The notes under the pieces were generated by a model. The model did not search any database. It saw nothing but the letters and a program-made list of their open reading frames with translations, and was not told the DNA's origin. Position numbers and translations under genes: made by a program. Shown here in pieces: positions 9,480-21,009 of a stretch of 64,000 nucleotides of DNA (positions are counted from its first letter, which is position 1; every line of letters begins with the position of its first letter). The DNA is from Opisthorchis felineus (Eukaryota > Platyhelminthes > Trematoda > Opisthorchiida > Opisthorchiidae): positions 125,769-189,768 of the forward strand of contig SJOL01003674.1 of NCBI GenBank assembly GCA_004794785.1, given 5' to 3'.

Positions 9480-12400
9480 CTTCTCTGACCAAAACATGCT
9501 GCCCATGTACGAATTGTGAAAGATCCTTATGTCTACAATGGTGTGTGCATCTAGGGCACAGATACAGAACTTGAGTTCTGTTAATGCGGGGACACGGAAT
9601 GAAAGCGAAACTTGAAAAAATACCGGAACTATACAGATATCACCAGAACTTTACGTATCATAGAAAGTTCAGGCACCTATCAACTGATGATGTAAGCAAT
9701 CGATTGATAGACCGACTCTTTTGCAACAACTTAGACAAAACGATTTTTCAGAGCAACTCTCGGATTCAAATGACTGTGAAAGAAATATAATATAAACATT
9801 TTTTCTTTGCAAGTCCCACAACCGTCACTGGAGTTCGATTCAAGGAGCTAATTTCTCCCGTTCTAGCAAGCGAGCGTACCAGTCCGGATTTTTCCCTATG
9901 TGGGCGAAATCTTTCCCAACGAAGGTCGAAGGCAGTGGTGTGTTCTTTATGCACGAGGTTTGATACAATCGCGTTTATTTTCCTTTTTCATCCTCTGGGA
10001 AACGCTCAACATCACGCAAAGATATCTCAAAGACGGAAAGTAACAAGTGATTTGATCACCCAAATCATTCATTCACTTACCAGCCCAAACACACGCAAAC
10101 AGCCGCATGACAAAAATATATCCTTGATTGGATGTGGCTGTCTGTCGTGACTGCTTTTTGACTATGACCATTCGTTTCCTTACAAAAATTATGATCCTTG
10201 ATCTTTGAAGCCCTCACTTTTAGGTCCGCTGAACCCGTACAGCTCTCATTCCTCGATCTTTCTGACTGTCAAAAGCTTCCAAAGTTTTCCAAGGTCTCTG
10301 AGGTGATCGGGATACATCGGTGCGTTTTTCCTTCATGTTGTCGAACACATGTGGCATAGGTTACGGCTGACTGTAACAATGTGTGGTACAGAATTCTAAG
10401 ACCAATAAAAGATTCCGTTGAATACCACTCGTACGTTGGGTTAAGTAGAAGGCTTGCAGTAGAAAAACAAGATTTAATTGGAAGAGCACTGTGGTAATTG
10501 AGGAATCCTGCTCTCCTTGTTTGTTCCATTTTCCTAGGCGTGAAGTGTTATTTGTAAATGTCTTCATGGAGAATAGCATGCTCTCAAATATTAATGAGTC
10601 GTTCGTTATCAGCAGGGCTATTTTAATTTTGAGCGAATTACTAACATCTCACCGGGATCCTTGCCGTTACTGAGAGATAATCTTTTGAAAAATACAAATT
10701 AACCACCTTCGGAAAAAAAACATTTTTACGACAGGGTTACCTAATCTTGTGTAACTTCACGACATCTCATTTAACTCCCAAGCCCTATCACAATGAAGAC
10801 GGAATAAGCGTGAAGTGCTGCTCACGGAAACCAACCAAACCAAGCGGAAGTTTTGATGGCAGTCGTGAATTCAGTAGTCTTTAAGGCACACCAGACTGAG
10901 ACAAAGATCTTCACTTTGGTTAAATATAGGGTCAAAATAAGCACATAAAGCGTCAAAAAGCTTAGACTGACAAGAAAAAATCAGGGGGAGCTCTTTTAAT
11001 GGTTGTGATGCGGATGAAGTTATCGTGCGTCCAGCCTTATCAGAGTAAAGTCATACTCGACTACCATCAATCACCCAGGATAGTTTTGATTTGAGAGGTC
11101 AGAGAGTTACAGTTTCTCTCAAATTGGAATGATTCTCCCGTGGCTTAATACAGTGCTTCATGATGGAGGAATTTGGGCTGAGTTTAATGCTTTGCCCTTA
11201 GTGACTGAATTGAATTACCAGTTTAGCATGTGTTCCACAACGCCAACTGACAGACGCCTATCCTCTCTTCCCGTATTTGTGTTTCCCAACCATGTGTAGA
11301 TGGAAGCGCCAGTTAAGGTGGAAAAATAGGTAGCTTGTCCTTCACGAGTAACGACGATATTCTTGTTAGTTTAGCCAAGCATGTCAATGACGTCAAGTTT
11401 GTTTGAACGGTGCTTTTTCTGGTTGGTATTGATCATTTGGTTTGGAGGTAAGCAAGAAATACAGGATGAGGTGCCAGCTAAAGTGTTAAATGTTCTATGG
11501 GCATTCCAGTAGTGAACATTTTTTTTCAGACCAGCATGCCGAATACATTTGAAATGGGCAATTTTTAATGTCAGCTAGAGTCTTGAAGACCAAAGTTATT
11601 TTGAACAGCAACGTTAGTTAAATTTGCATTTTGGATCCAATCGAAAGTGTGATCGAACGTTAGGTTACACGTTTGGCGCATAGTTTCATGCTGAACACAG
11701 ATTACCGTCTGGCCACATTGGTCATACAATTTGTCACTAAGCCGTAATCAAGACGGTAACACAGTACATGCGTAGTTCAGTTGTCGAACAGAGATAAACG
11801 CTGAGAACTGGCTTTTAAATAGAAAACCCAAATATCTGCAAGGTGGAAATTGCAATTTACTATAGACAACATAAATTTTCATCTAAAAGGATAACACTTA
11901 CATATCTCATAGAAGGAACAGGTTATTTTGGTAGAGCTTGGAGTGAGAAGTCCAGGTACACACTTAAGCGGAGAAAAAACTGTCTCAGGTTGTGATTGAA
12001 CTTCTAATCTCAGCAAAAAGATGTGTTTCGTAACCGTCCGCCTGTGTATGAAGACGAGCTATAAATTGACAGCAGTCATTTGAATGACCTTATCAACAGT
12101 ATACGCAATTTCGCGAGTGCAAACCTGTCTTAGCAAGTAAAATCTTTGATGACAATCTCTAGGATGGACTGACGGTAGCACCTCTGAGTGACTGCGTGAA
12201 ATGTGCCTGCCAATTCACTCATCATTTGAGGGGGAAGCAGACGATTCGGGTAGCACTTTTCCACGCACGAATTCAGCTTTCCAACCAATGACACGGTGCG
12301 AAACGCCGTTGAGGCTGCTAAAACCAAGACACGTCGAACACCACCAAACCCTAAAGGTGAGATTTCGTTGCTGCGCTGTTTCTGCCTGCTGTTATTGTTA

Positions 12401-15400
12401 TTGATGTTGTGGTCCTGGACGAATCCGGCCTCCTTCATAATTTCGGTTCATGATTGAAAGCTGGTGAGTGTGTTTCTGATGTTGAATTTTAGCTGGAAGC
12501 GTTCATCTTTAAAAGGCACATATCACATATTGGGTCACACGATATCTTTAAAAATTTTGGTGTTTTGGCTCAATAGATGTTGTTTGTGCAAAGCAGTGTC
12601 ACCATATACTAATGCAGACACTTTCTACTGCTATACATTGAACTGTTTTTCAAGGTTCTATGTTCGGCCAGTGACAAACACATTTGTCACTAAATTATAC
12701 CCCATATTCTAGCTGAGAAGGGTGAATAACTCATAATGTCATGTGGGATACAGTAAGTGAATGTATTTTGACGCCTTTTGATCATCTGTCTTCATTAGGT
12801 TTCTACCAATTCATAAGTTTCCATGCGTCACTGTCCTCTGTTGCAGACACCACTCTCAAAGGAGACCACTGAAAGACCAGCTAAAGCTTGTTTCTAAATG
12901 AGACACCAACTCTTAGGTAAAACCACGTCCCAGAAGAGGACACCGCTATTCAGTCACTCTAAATAAAATCTTCAAGAAGGAAGACTGAATTTCTCCAACT
13001 TATTCAGCTTTGTTTTTAGTCTAACACAATGTACAGCATGCCTCTCTTGGTATAAGTAACAGATCAGTGGTGCCGCAACGCTTGATTTTTCGGAATTAAT
13101 CCGACCAGTGTGTTATTTTTAACTACTCCAGTTTGTAACTATACCACACCATAAAACCAATGACTTCTCTCACATTGCTGAAAAACTCCGCTTTATGTTT
13201 GTTACTGATGAAATGAACAGAATAGAACCACAATTCCTGTTATATGCGGGATCCCACCTCATCCAAGAAAGCCAAATGAACTCCGGTACCACACCTCGGT
13301 AAAAGCAATCTGTTTTTAAGAATGTTCATCATTTTCGAGCTTCATCTTATTGGATTAGATGAATCCTGAAGCATAGTGCTGCAGTACGTGCGGACAGAAT
13401 TGCATAAAAAGAAAATGAAGTCATGATGGTGCAAAATAACGAAGTTGTAAACCTTCAGTACGAAAGCAGGTTGGCAACAGGAAGGTTATTCTTGAGTGCT
13501 CTTTGATTGTCGGTTCCAAAATAAACTTAGAAAACGACAAAAATAGCGAGAGTAACTTAGAGCAACTTAGGTACAGGCAAACGAATCTCGGGGGCACACC
13601 GGAAGTGTCAGATCTGACCTATTGCGTTATATAAAAAAGGATGGGAATTTTATTTAACCTAACGTCGTCTTGTCAACCGGAAAGGTTAGATGGAGGAAAC
13701 CAGGGAAGATCTCCTCTGGCACCTAATTCTAATCCATTAGTACCTACACTAGCTGTAATTTGTGGTTCATAATCACGCCGAGCTCAGCGAACAATTCAAT
13801 AACCAACTGAACGCTCTATATCTAGCGTACACTTAAGAGTAGTTGGTGACCCACACTACCTAGGAGGCGCACCAAAGTCGCAGATATACAGCTAACTGAA
13901 GTTGGCCATTATTCAGCTTGGCCTGTACAACGATGTCCACAGAGTCGTTTGGCACTCCCAAACACTTCAAATCCCGGAGTATCCAAGGTGGTGAAAGGGA
14001 TACATACAAGAAATGGGTATAGTTTGTTGATAGTTGGAAGCGATTTGGGGATTTCAGTCGAGATTTCGTGGAGCAAGTAGAGTCATTTCACGCTGGAAAG
14101 CCGACAAGCATCGTGCAACTATTTCATCCCTGTCAGAACTCAGCAGGGGTGTGCGATTCACTTTCTACCGCGAGAACTTGATCAGCGGTATGACTAACCC
14201 TTCAGCTACTAGCTAGGTAATTGCGGATTTGAATATCCCAAGAGATTCGTGATATGCAGATGGATAGCAACTTTCAAAAAGATCAAACAGCTTTACGGTT
14301 CTTCGGGGCTTTAGTCGGAAGTAGTCGGCTATTGTGTGGGACAGAATTGTAACTGAAGTATAAACAGAATACAACGAAACAGAAAAAAAGCAGTAAAATG
14401 CAGTATAATAAAATGCTTACAATGCTTATAAAATAAAATCGAGCTAGTAACTGAAACTAGCAACGAACCACATAGGCCTGCTAGAGGTTTGGCTGGTGGT
14501 ACTTTCCGGTGAAGACATCAAGGAATGCCTGTCAGCACACCCTTAGAAGCAACTATGGTTGTTGCAGGATCATTATGGCAGAAATTATTACGGCCTCCCG
14601 ATAAACACTCAAGGAGCTAGCGGATCCATTTTGAATAAGCAGCTGGCCTTATCTGTTGAGTCATTTAGGTTGACCTCGACCAATCTAGTAGATCGAGTTG
14701 ATGGGTTCGAGCGGTGGAATCACAATCCAAAATGGGAAACATTTGGTATAACCGGAAAAAAGACATTAAGCTAATGCATACTACTGTCGGATAGTGTTGT
14801 GTGATTGAAATGCTTTCCCTCCTTTTTGTTTTAGCTCTACAAAATTCTCCAATAATCCCACCATGGAGCCTGATAAGTGGCCTACCTCGTCTCAACACCA
14901 CGTTCACTGTCGTCACTTTTGTTTGAAAAACGGAACTCGGAGACTTGACAGGTTGTCATTGCTTCCGACCCATGAATTATCAGTCATTTTACATAACCTT
15001 AAAAGGTCAGTCCATTTCATACTCCACCACGTACGGCTTTTTGAAACAGTCGTAGCTCAAAGTACTGGGTTACAAGTATGGTACAACAACTAAGCTATTT
15101 ATCCACTCAGGCTATTTGTGAGACAACCAAAAGTCGAAGAAACCCACCTAACTCACAATAAAATCAAAATGAGCCTATTGTTTTGGAGATTTGGCTGTTA
15201 AAATCAGAATTAGCAGATATATCTAGCAAGTTGTTTCTAGGTAAAATGTTGGATTAGGTGAACAAGAAAATCAATATGCAATCTGAATACAAAGCTTAAT
15301 TTGTGTCCTGCGTACACCTTCCTTGATGTTACTAGGATGTTCGATCGGTGTTTGGTTAAAATGGGTTACGTTAATGTCTAACTGTGCTGGAAATAACTAG

Positions 15401-16565
15401 CGTTCTGTTTACTGAAATTTCGGCTAGTTTTATTCAAATGGTCTTAGCCTCGAGAAAAGTGACTAACGTAGCCACACCCTACATTTTGACGGTGGGCGAG
15501 ATCCAGCTAAGCTTCCCTAATTGGAGGATTGTTTTTAAACAATTTTTGTTTTTATGGCAGTATTCTTCTGTAACCTGACGCTCCGGCCAACTGCAATTTT
15601 AATTAGCGCATGTTAAGTTTGCTCTCCAGTCTGCGGCAAGTTTTCATTCCATTTTACATAAAATAAGCTTAGCCATGCTAGGCCTAAACGCTATTGTACA
15701 GGAAGCTAATTACAGTCACGCTCATCCGTCCAGCAACTGGTTTTGAAGGGAAACAGCTGTTAGAACCCATATCAGAATCAGATGACGACAGATCACTAAA
15801 TTACGTTGTGTCAACACCTATCCTAATCAGTTTGAACCCATAGAATAACACTGTCAGTTGGCCCTAAAAGAAACAATAAACGGTTTGATTTAAACTACTT
15901 CGTTTTTTACATCATATGTCGTACTAGTAGCCTTTAAGACAGCTTGATGAAAATAGTGTGCAGTACACTGATTATCCATACGATAAGCGGCAGAACGATA
16001 ATATACTGCTTGGGAAACGCATTATAAGTTTAGAGCTCAATAATGTTTTAATAAGGGAAGTGTCAAGCTGTCAAAGAGACAAAACTTGAACGGTTTAATT
16101 GGCTGAATAAACAACACATAAAATATATGCGATCTGTTCAGGAGATCTCATAGGTTACGTGAAGATTCTTGTTTGAATAGCCCATGTAAACCGCCCAGTT
16201 TAAGGTGAGTGCCAGCTGTATTGTGTCTGAAACGTGAGCAACCTCGCAGTCGAGTCGTATTGTCTTACTAACACCCTGAAGGTTCAGAACTGGGACCCTG
16301 AGTGGCCCGCTCTCAATAATACTTAGGTTAAACTGTTTTCGGTGTAGACTAACTCTAATCCCTCAGACGGCCATCAGGAATGAGTAACTGGTCTAGACAG
16401 GTGGTCTGTTGCAGTATCAAGCTCCAGAATACCGAGGAACGTGCATTCCCAGCGTATCTTTCGATGAAAACACTGAGGTTAAGCTTTCAGTAGGCTACAC
16501 GTAATAGCTTCGTTGTTTGAAAACTAGAATCAAACATTGGTGTCTAGATGCAACACAATACTCAG
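9480..16565. other. No assignable feature (7 kb)
   Basis: Long AT-leaning block with stops in all frames. Candidate frames at 10269-10579, 12130-12438, 12464-12712, 14034-14216, 14559-14916 and 14863-15093 have no recognisable domain, repeat match or splice framework. No hammerhead core, B box with A box, or M arm was recognised. Confidence 0.4.
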
Positions 16566-16569
16566 CGGA

Positions 16570-16635
16570 CCATCATAAGCGACAGATTCAGCTGGATTCA
16601 GTTGAGTCTCCTGTCAAAACCAAATTCGTGTGCAG
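16570..16635 (-). repeat. Foldback family M, copy M6 (one arm)
   Basis: ATCATAAGCGACAGATTC, AGCTGGATTCAGTTGAG and TCCTGTCAAAACCAAATT match the right-hand arms of M1 and M2 in order and spacing. Confidence 0.5.
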
Positions 16636-17504
16636 TTGAGAACATTTGTAGAATCAAGGACCTCAACAATAACACACATGATACCATAATGACGGTCCCG
16701 TTAGTGTTGTTCGGGGTGCCAAGTCTCCTGAGGGTTTCGCTGCAAAGCACCGAAATGCTGCTGAGTGCATGAAAACACCTCTATTTTGAAGACGGACATG
16801 GAAGACATGGCATAAATCATCAGTTTTCTCGAACCACTGAAGTTGCAAAGCTTTGACGAAGGGACTGTTTGTCAAACCTTCTGTAAAACTTAATTGTACC
16901 GGAAAATAAATCTGTTATGGCCTCGTTGTAGTTCAATTATAGTTACGATCGGAAGCAGATCTTCGAATTAAGTATTACAATGTGCCACGGCACGATGTTT
17001 CTCGTAACAAAAGAGTACCCCGTAACCGCTTGTCAAGTTGGGAGTTCTCCTAACTCACTTTTGTTCCAGCTAGTTTCTTAATCGTATCATCTCGGGACGA
17101 ACTTTCTCCCAGTAGTACAGCTGAATGACATTCCAGCTGTGTCCTACAAGAATAAGCTGAAGTTTTGATTGTTTTTAGACAAAAATTCACATTTTCGTCT
17201 ATCTAAAACATCAGTAATACTAATGAAAGAGAATACCGGTATGCCGGGGAGTGCCTGAGAGTGAATAAGTCGTTCCGGTCTGGCGCACATTTTGCCCGAA
17301 ACTTTATTGTGTTCTGGGACAAATATTGTGGAAAGTTGTCAACTTGCTTTTATCTTTCCCTATTGATACTCTGAAATCCATTCTATTGATATTTCTCCTC
17401 TATGTGCGAATCGTCACAAAAGCATCTAGGGCTGTACAAGATATTAATTCATAGCTTCACCTGCATCAAATTAAAGCTGAACAAATGCGAAGGTTTATGC
17501 GTTT

Positions 17505-17697
17505 ATGCGCCACTAGCGAGGTTAAGTTGGATCAGCGTTCAAGATGCAAAACTCCGAAAGGTCCGTGGTTCAAACCTGATCCTGGCTTCTCGTCTGCCAT
17601 TATCTAGGCTTAAGCAACCAGGCACTATATCAGCCCTCATCCTTAAATCGGATCGCATGTTAGCTATGCACCGAAAGTGTGCCACTGGTGGCTAAAT
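17505..17697 (+). mobile_element. tRNA-derived SINE family S2, copy S2-1
   Basis: The tRNA-like head includes a B box in GGTCCGTGGTTCAAACCTG near 17560-17578. The body contains TCTAGGCTTAAGCAACC, and a terminal hairpin with loop CGAAA sits at 17663-17690. Two other copies (46343-46540 plus and 61202-61375 minus) share head, body landmarks and the terminal hairpin. Open frames across it are not coding. An RNA polymerase III promoter is inferred from the box. Confidence 0.7.
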
Positions 17698-17749
17698 TGC
17701 ATTCAAAAAAGAGTTGGTCGCAGTGTGAGGAGATTTTGTAGGATACAAT

Positions 17750-17945
17750 TATGGCTTTGTCTGGTCGGCAAGGCTAATCTATGCTGAAAAGCCAAGAAAC
17801 ACTGCAGAGCTGTTTCGTCTTTATTTGGAATCACCAGCAGTGCACATCTAACGAAACTCAAAGAGTTTCGAACCCGCAGTCTTCAGGCAGTCTTTGAACA
17901 CAACCGTTTGGACTCAAGCGGCTGAGCAGCAATGTGTTACGCCCT
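17750..17945 (-). mobile_element. Hammerhead SINE family L, copy L-A
   Basis: On the minus strand a tRNA-like head with B box GGGTTCGAAAC (17865-17875) is followed by the hammerhead region (17799-17843) and the conserved 3' segment GGCTTTTCAGCATAGATT. The tail matches the consensus seen in copies C, D, E, F and H. The head resembles a Leu/Ser-type tRNA. Copy L-B lies immediately beyond in opposite orientation. Confidence 0.75.
17799..17843 (-). ncRNA. Hammerhead-like motif in L-A
   Basis: Order on the minus strand: GCACTG, CTGGTGA (A-to-G at the fourth position of CUGAUGA), stem-loop II region, GAC, GAAAC, AGCTCTG, CAGTGT. Stem I pairs over five of six bases. GAAAC is intact. The base before the cleavage point reads G, which is unfavourable. 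Confidence 0.5.
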
Positions 17946-17989
17946 CACCCAAAGGATGAGCGGCTCTATGCCCGCCTAAGTGTGAGCTA

Positions 17990-18135
17990 ATTACACTTTT
18001 GATCAGCCGCTCGTGGTAAAACGGTTCTGTTCAACCAAAGGCCGAAAGGTCGTGGGTTCGAATCTCTCTGAGTTTCGTTAGACGCGCACTGTTGATGATA
18101 CCCAATAAGGATGAAACAGCTCACGAAATACACAC
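17990..18135 (+). mobile_element. Hammerhead SINE family L, copy L-B, 3'-truncated
   Basis: The head contains CAGCCGCTCGTGGTAAAAC (A-box region) and GGGTTCGAATC (B box, 18054-18064). It continues through the hammerhead region and stops matching shortly after AAACAGCTCACG, lacking the CAGCATAG tail. It is the reverse complement, at roughly 80 percent by eye, of L-A, so the two form a large inverted repeat with a centre near 17945-17990. Confidence 0.7.
18086..18125 (+). ncRNA. Hammerhead-like motif in L-B
   Basis: GCACTG (18086-18091), TTGATGA (18092-18098; C-to-T in the first core base), a stem-loop II region TACCCAATAAGGAT, GAAA (18113-18116) then CAGCTCA. The 3' strand of stem I is lost with the truncated tail, so cleavage is not expected. 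Confidence 0.45.
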
Positions 18136-18179
18136 CATGCTCTAAGATTATTAATTTTCGTAATTGTTCTAGAGCCACC

Positions 18180-19020
18180 GATATCCCAGGGGGCCGCTCG
18201 TCATCCTGTGGGTATACCAGAAGCTAGTTTTCCCAGTAACTGTCAAAACGCGGTCAATTAAAATAACCATTTATAAGAAAAACAAAGTCATTTTCAGGGA
18301 ACTTTAAAAGGAAACAGTTTATTCTGGTTCAGATAAGCCGAAAGGCTACACCAGACACCTTGGCATTTGAAACACACTTTCCGACTCCACTGACTACGCA
18401 TTCTTTAGCGTAAACAGATTATTCTGAGAGAAAATGCAGCTGCATTTAGTTCTGTAAATGGGATTCACACTAGTCTGATCAAGGTTTATCAAGCCGTGAG
18501 AAAAATTTTTTCGTAAAATACGTTGGCTTCTCAAAGCCCAGTCAACACAAAACAAGCTACGGATGAAAGGTTCAACATCTTTACCAAAAAATCCAAAACG
18601 CCTTCTTTATGGTCTCATTTTTGTGCACTGGCGAAAAAACAACTCATAATTCTCGAAGGAAATTTTTTCAACCCACTCTTGTGAGCTAAGCCTACTCGAA
18701 TAGATAATAATGAAGCCACTGAAGTGGGTACTCATCTCAAAAGAAAGAGGGATAGGGAGCAGAGGGACTGGTTATTACAAAAAGATGGAATAATGCAACA
18801 ATCTTTGTATTCAACAGGTTGAACACAATCAGGATATTCTACACCTCCAAATCGCCTACAGCCTCCAGTACACATTTTTTAACTAAGGCACATAGACATA
18901 AACAAAATCAACTGCAAATGTGAAAACAGAAAACGAGTAAGGTAGGTTATCCTTCAAGGACCGCCCGCTTTGGATTAATATTCTTAATGTGCTGATTGTG
19001 TTGGAAACTTTATTAGAATT
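18180..19020. other. No assignable feature
   Basis: AT-leaning spacer between SINE copies L-B and L-C. No frame or repeat recognised. Confidence 0.4.
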
Positions 19021-19024
19021 CCAA

Positions 19025-19265
19025 TGGGGATTTTGTCCTGTAAGCGAAGTAGTCTATGCTGAGGCGTCAGAAGGGAGCATACAGTTGTTTCCTGCTTACT
19101 GGAAATCACCAATAGTGCGCACCTCAAAAATCTCTAGGAAGATTCAAACTAACAAACTCCCGACCAGTAGTTTTAACAGTTGACCATTCGGTCACGAGCG
19201 GCTGATTGGCAGTGTGATTAGCTCCCGCTTAGGCAAGATGTAGTGCCCCTCATACTCAGTCACGA
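19025..19265 (-). mobile_element. Hammerhead SINE family L, copy L-C
   Basis: On the minus strand, sequence matching the 5' flank of L-B is followed by an A-box-like TGACCGAATGG (19184-19194), a B-box-like GTTTGAATC (19141-19149), the hammerhead region (19076-19119), and a tail CTCAGCATAGACTACTTCGC with ACAGGACAAAATCC. The tail ends at the same place as copies D, E, F and H. Confidence 0.7.
19076..19119 (-). ncRNA. Hammerhead-like motif in L-C
   Basis: GCACTA, TTGGTGA (two core substitutions), TTCCAGTAAGCAG, GAAAC, AACTGTA, TGCTC. Stem III stays self-complementary in the ACA/TGT bases, but the 3' strand of stem I has decayed. Confidence 0.4.
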
Positions 19266-20283
19266 GACTACTATTGTAACGGTGTATACTACTAATGAGG
19301 TATGCAAGTAGTCCATGGTCTGATGTCCAAGCTCCATCCCCACATCCGATGGAAGGTGAAGGTTACTAAAGAAATTATGTAACCGCTTTGCAGTGTTCGT
19401 TTACTATTGTTTAATATTTAGTGAACTTCCAGGAAAGTCTAAGAGGGAGCTAGAGAATGTTCAGTTTTTGAAAATTCCGTACAGGTGAGGTGTTTAATTT
19501 CGTACCTAATGACTTATCGCTTAGTTCGTGTTTGCCAACAAACGACTTCACAGAAAAGAACCTTCTTCCTTTTGCTGTTATCTGGTCCTGTATTGACTGT
19601 TTCCTCCAGCGACAGCTTCCCAGTTTGGAGGTTCACTTATCGTGTGAATCATTCATCCCTGTGAGCTGCTTATATTTTGTTAGTAGCATTCATTAGCCAA
19701 TACTCCAAGTTGAGCAAAGAAACAGCAGCGAAAGTTGTGGTTACCCTTTTAATCAACACATCTTCCATAGGTTCATGTGTTTCTTTTTCCTTTGGAATCT
19801 GCAGTGAATAGAGTTTTATCTTGCTGCCTTATGGAAAACTATTCTCTTCGGTCCAGGACTGTTAAAGTCAAAGCACTTGGTAAGTCTGAATACATTCACG
19901 TATATGCTCAGTCTGAATGCATTGGGTCCTATTATTACAGCACTGCTTCATCACCGTCGTAGTTCCGTGACAACTTACACTCAGTGCAAGAAAGACAAAT
20001 AAGGGAATTACCTCACATCCTTCGTAGGCCTCTCGAACCCCTCCCTCCAGTACATCCCATGTCAGCAAAAACAGAACTCAGCTCATGGAAAATGAAAAGC
20101 TCGAGAGTTCAACGCGCACATCGTAGCTAGGATGCTTCCAAAAAATTTCAAATTCTATGGCACCAGTAACCTGATGAGTTGTCGTCCAAATTCCTTGAGA
20201 AAACGAAGAGAGCGATAACGCTTCAAGTAAACTAATTTGTTTATTACAACCAGTTGCAAACCTTTCCTTAAACCTGTTTGAAG

Positions 20284-20287
<4 letters not shown>

Positions 20288-20316
<29 letters not shown>
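20288..20316. repeat. TA dinucleotide repeat
   Basis: About 14 uninterrupted TA units. Confidence 0.95.
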
Positions 20317-20319
<3 letters not shown>

Positions 20320-20811
20320 CATAATACTCAGGCCTGCATGAGTGAATGAAGGAATGAATTGTCTTATAGAGAATGAGAAGATTTTGGAGCTTCGGTTGCG
20401 ATTGCACTCTGAACGTGAAGCGTCCTGTGTTAACAAGCTAGTTGTATTGTAAATCCATACCTAGAACCGTCGGTAATTCGTATCCCAAGAAATCGCTACA
20501 GAGAAGAATCATCCGTCACCATCCAAAAAGTAGCCGAACAGTTGCCTGTCTGCTACCAGTGGCTAATCAGTAACTTGGTAAACCTGCACTTCTGTGAGCT
20601 GATGCGCTTCCTTCGGTCAACCATGCGGTTCCGGTCTTGACCTGCCTCTCGAGTGCCGAATTATCATACGGGGAAATAGTGAGACTTGTGGGACTTGTGG
20701 GACTTTCCCATCCTTCTCCAAAAGATATTGATAACAAGCCAGATGCTTGCTTTTTTGTGGGAATTAGTTTGTAATGTGTTGGAATATTGGTAGCTCGGGT
20801 GCAATAATTGG

Positions 20812-21008
20812 TAATTGATCAGGTGGCTGTTGATCTGTTCGCCGAGCTTGGCAATTGATTTGCAAACGTTTTATCACAATTCGAGGGAACCTCTTCAGTG
20901 TGTTGTTGGGTGTTGGGCGCACTGAAGATATCTCCTCGAAAGGTGACGAAACGTTTGCAAATCAACTGCCAAGCTCGGCTAACAGAGCAACAGCCACCTG
21001 ATCAATTA
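20812..21008. repeat. Long foldback P1 (89-bp arms, 19-nt loop)
   Basis: The left arm (20812-20900) is nearly the exact reverse complement of the right arm (20920-21008), with ends TAATTGATCAGGTGGCTGTT and its complement. Each arm contains GAAACGTTTGCAAATCAACT and AAGCTCGG, blocks also present in P2 and P3. Read in one frame the unit gives ..GDETFANQLPSSANRATAT, so it may be the very end of a retroelement coding region plus 3' end, duplicated in inverted orientation. Small differences between arms argue against an assembly mirror artefact. Confidence 0.8.
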
Positions 21009-21009
21009 G

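Noticed and set aside
17660..17692. CGAAA in the terminal hairpin of S2 SINEs read as a hammerhead GAAA core.
   Set aside because: No CUGAUGA-like element lies upstream in any of the three copies. The bases are the loop of a simple hairpin.
18001..18067. Genuine tRNA gene (also at 46349-46405 and 56244-56296).
   Set aside because: A and B boxes are present but the acceptor and anticodon stems do not pair and SINE bodies follow.
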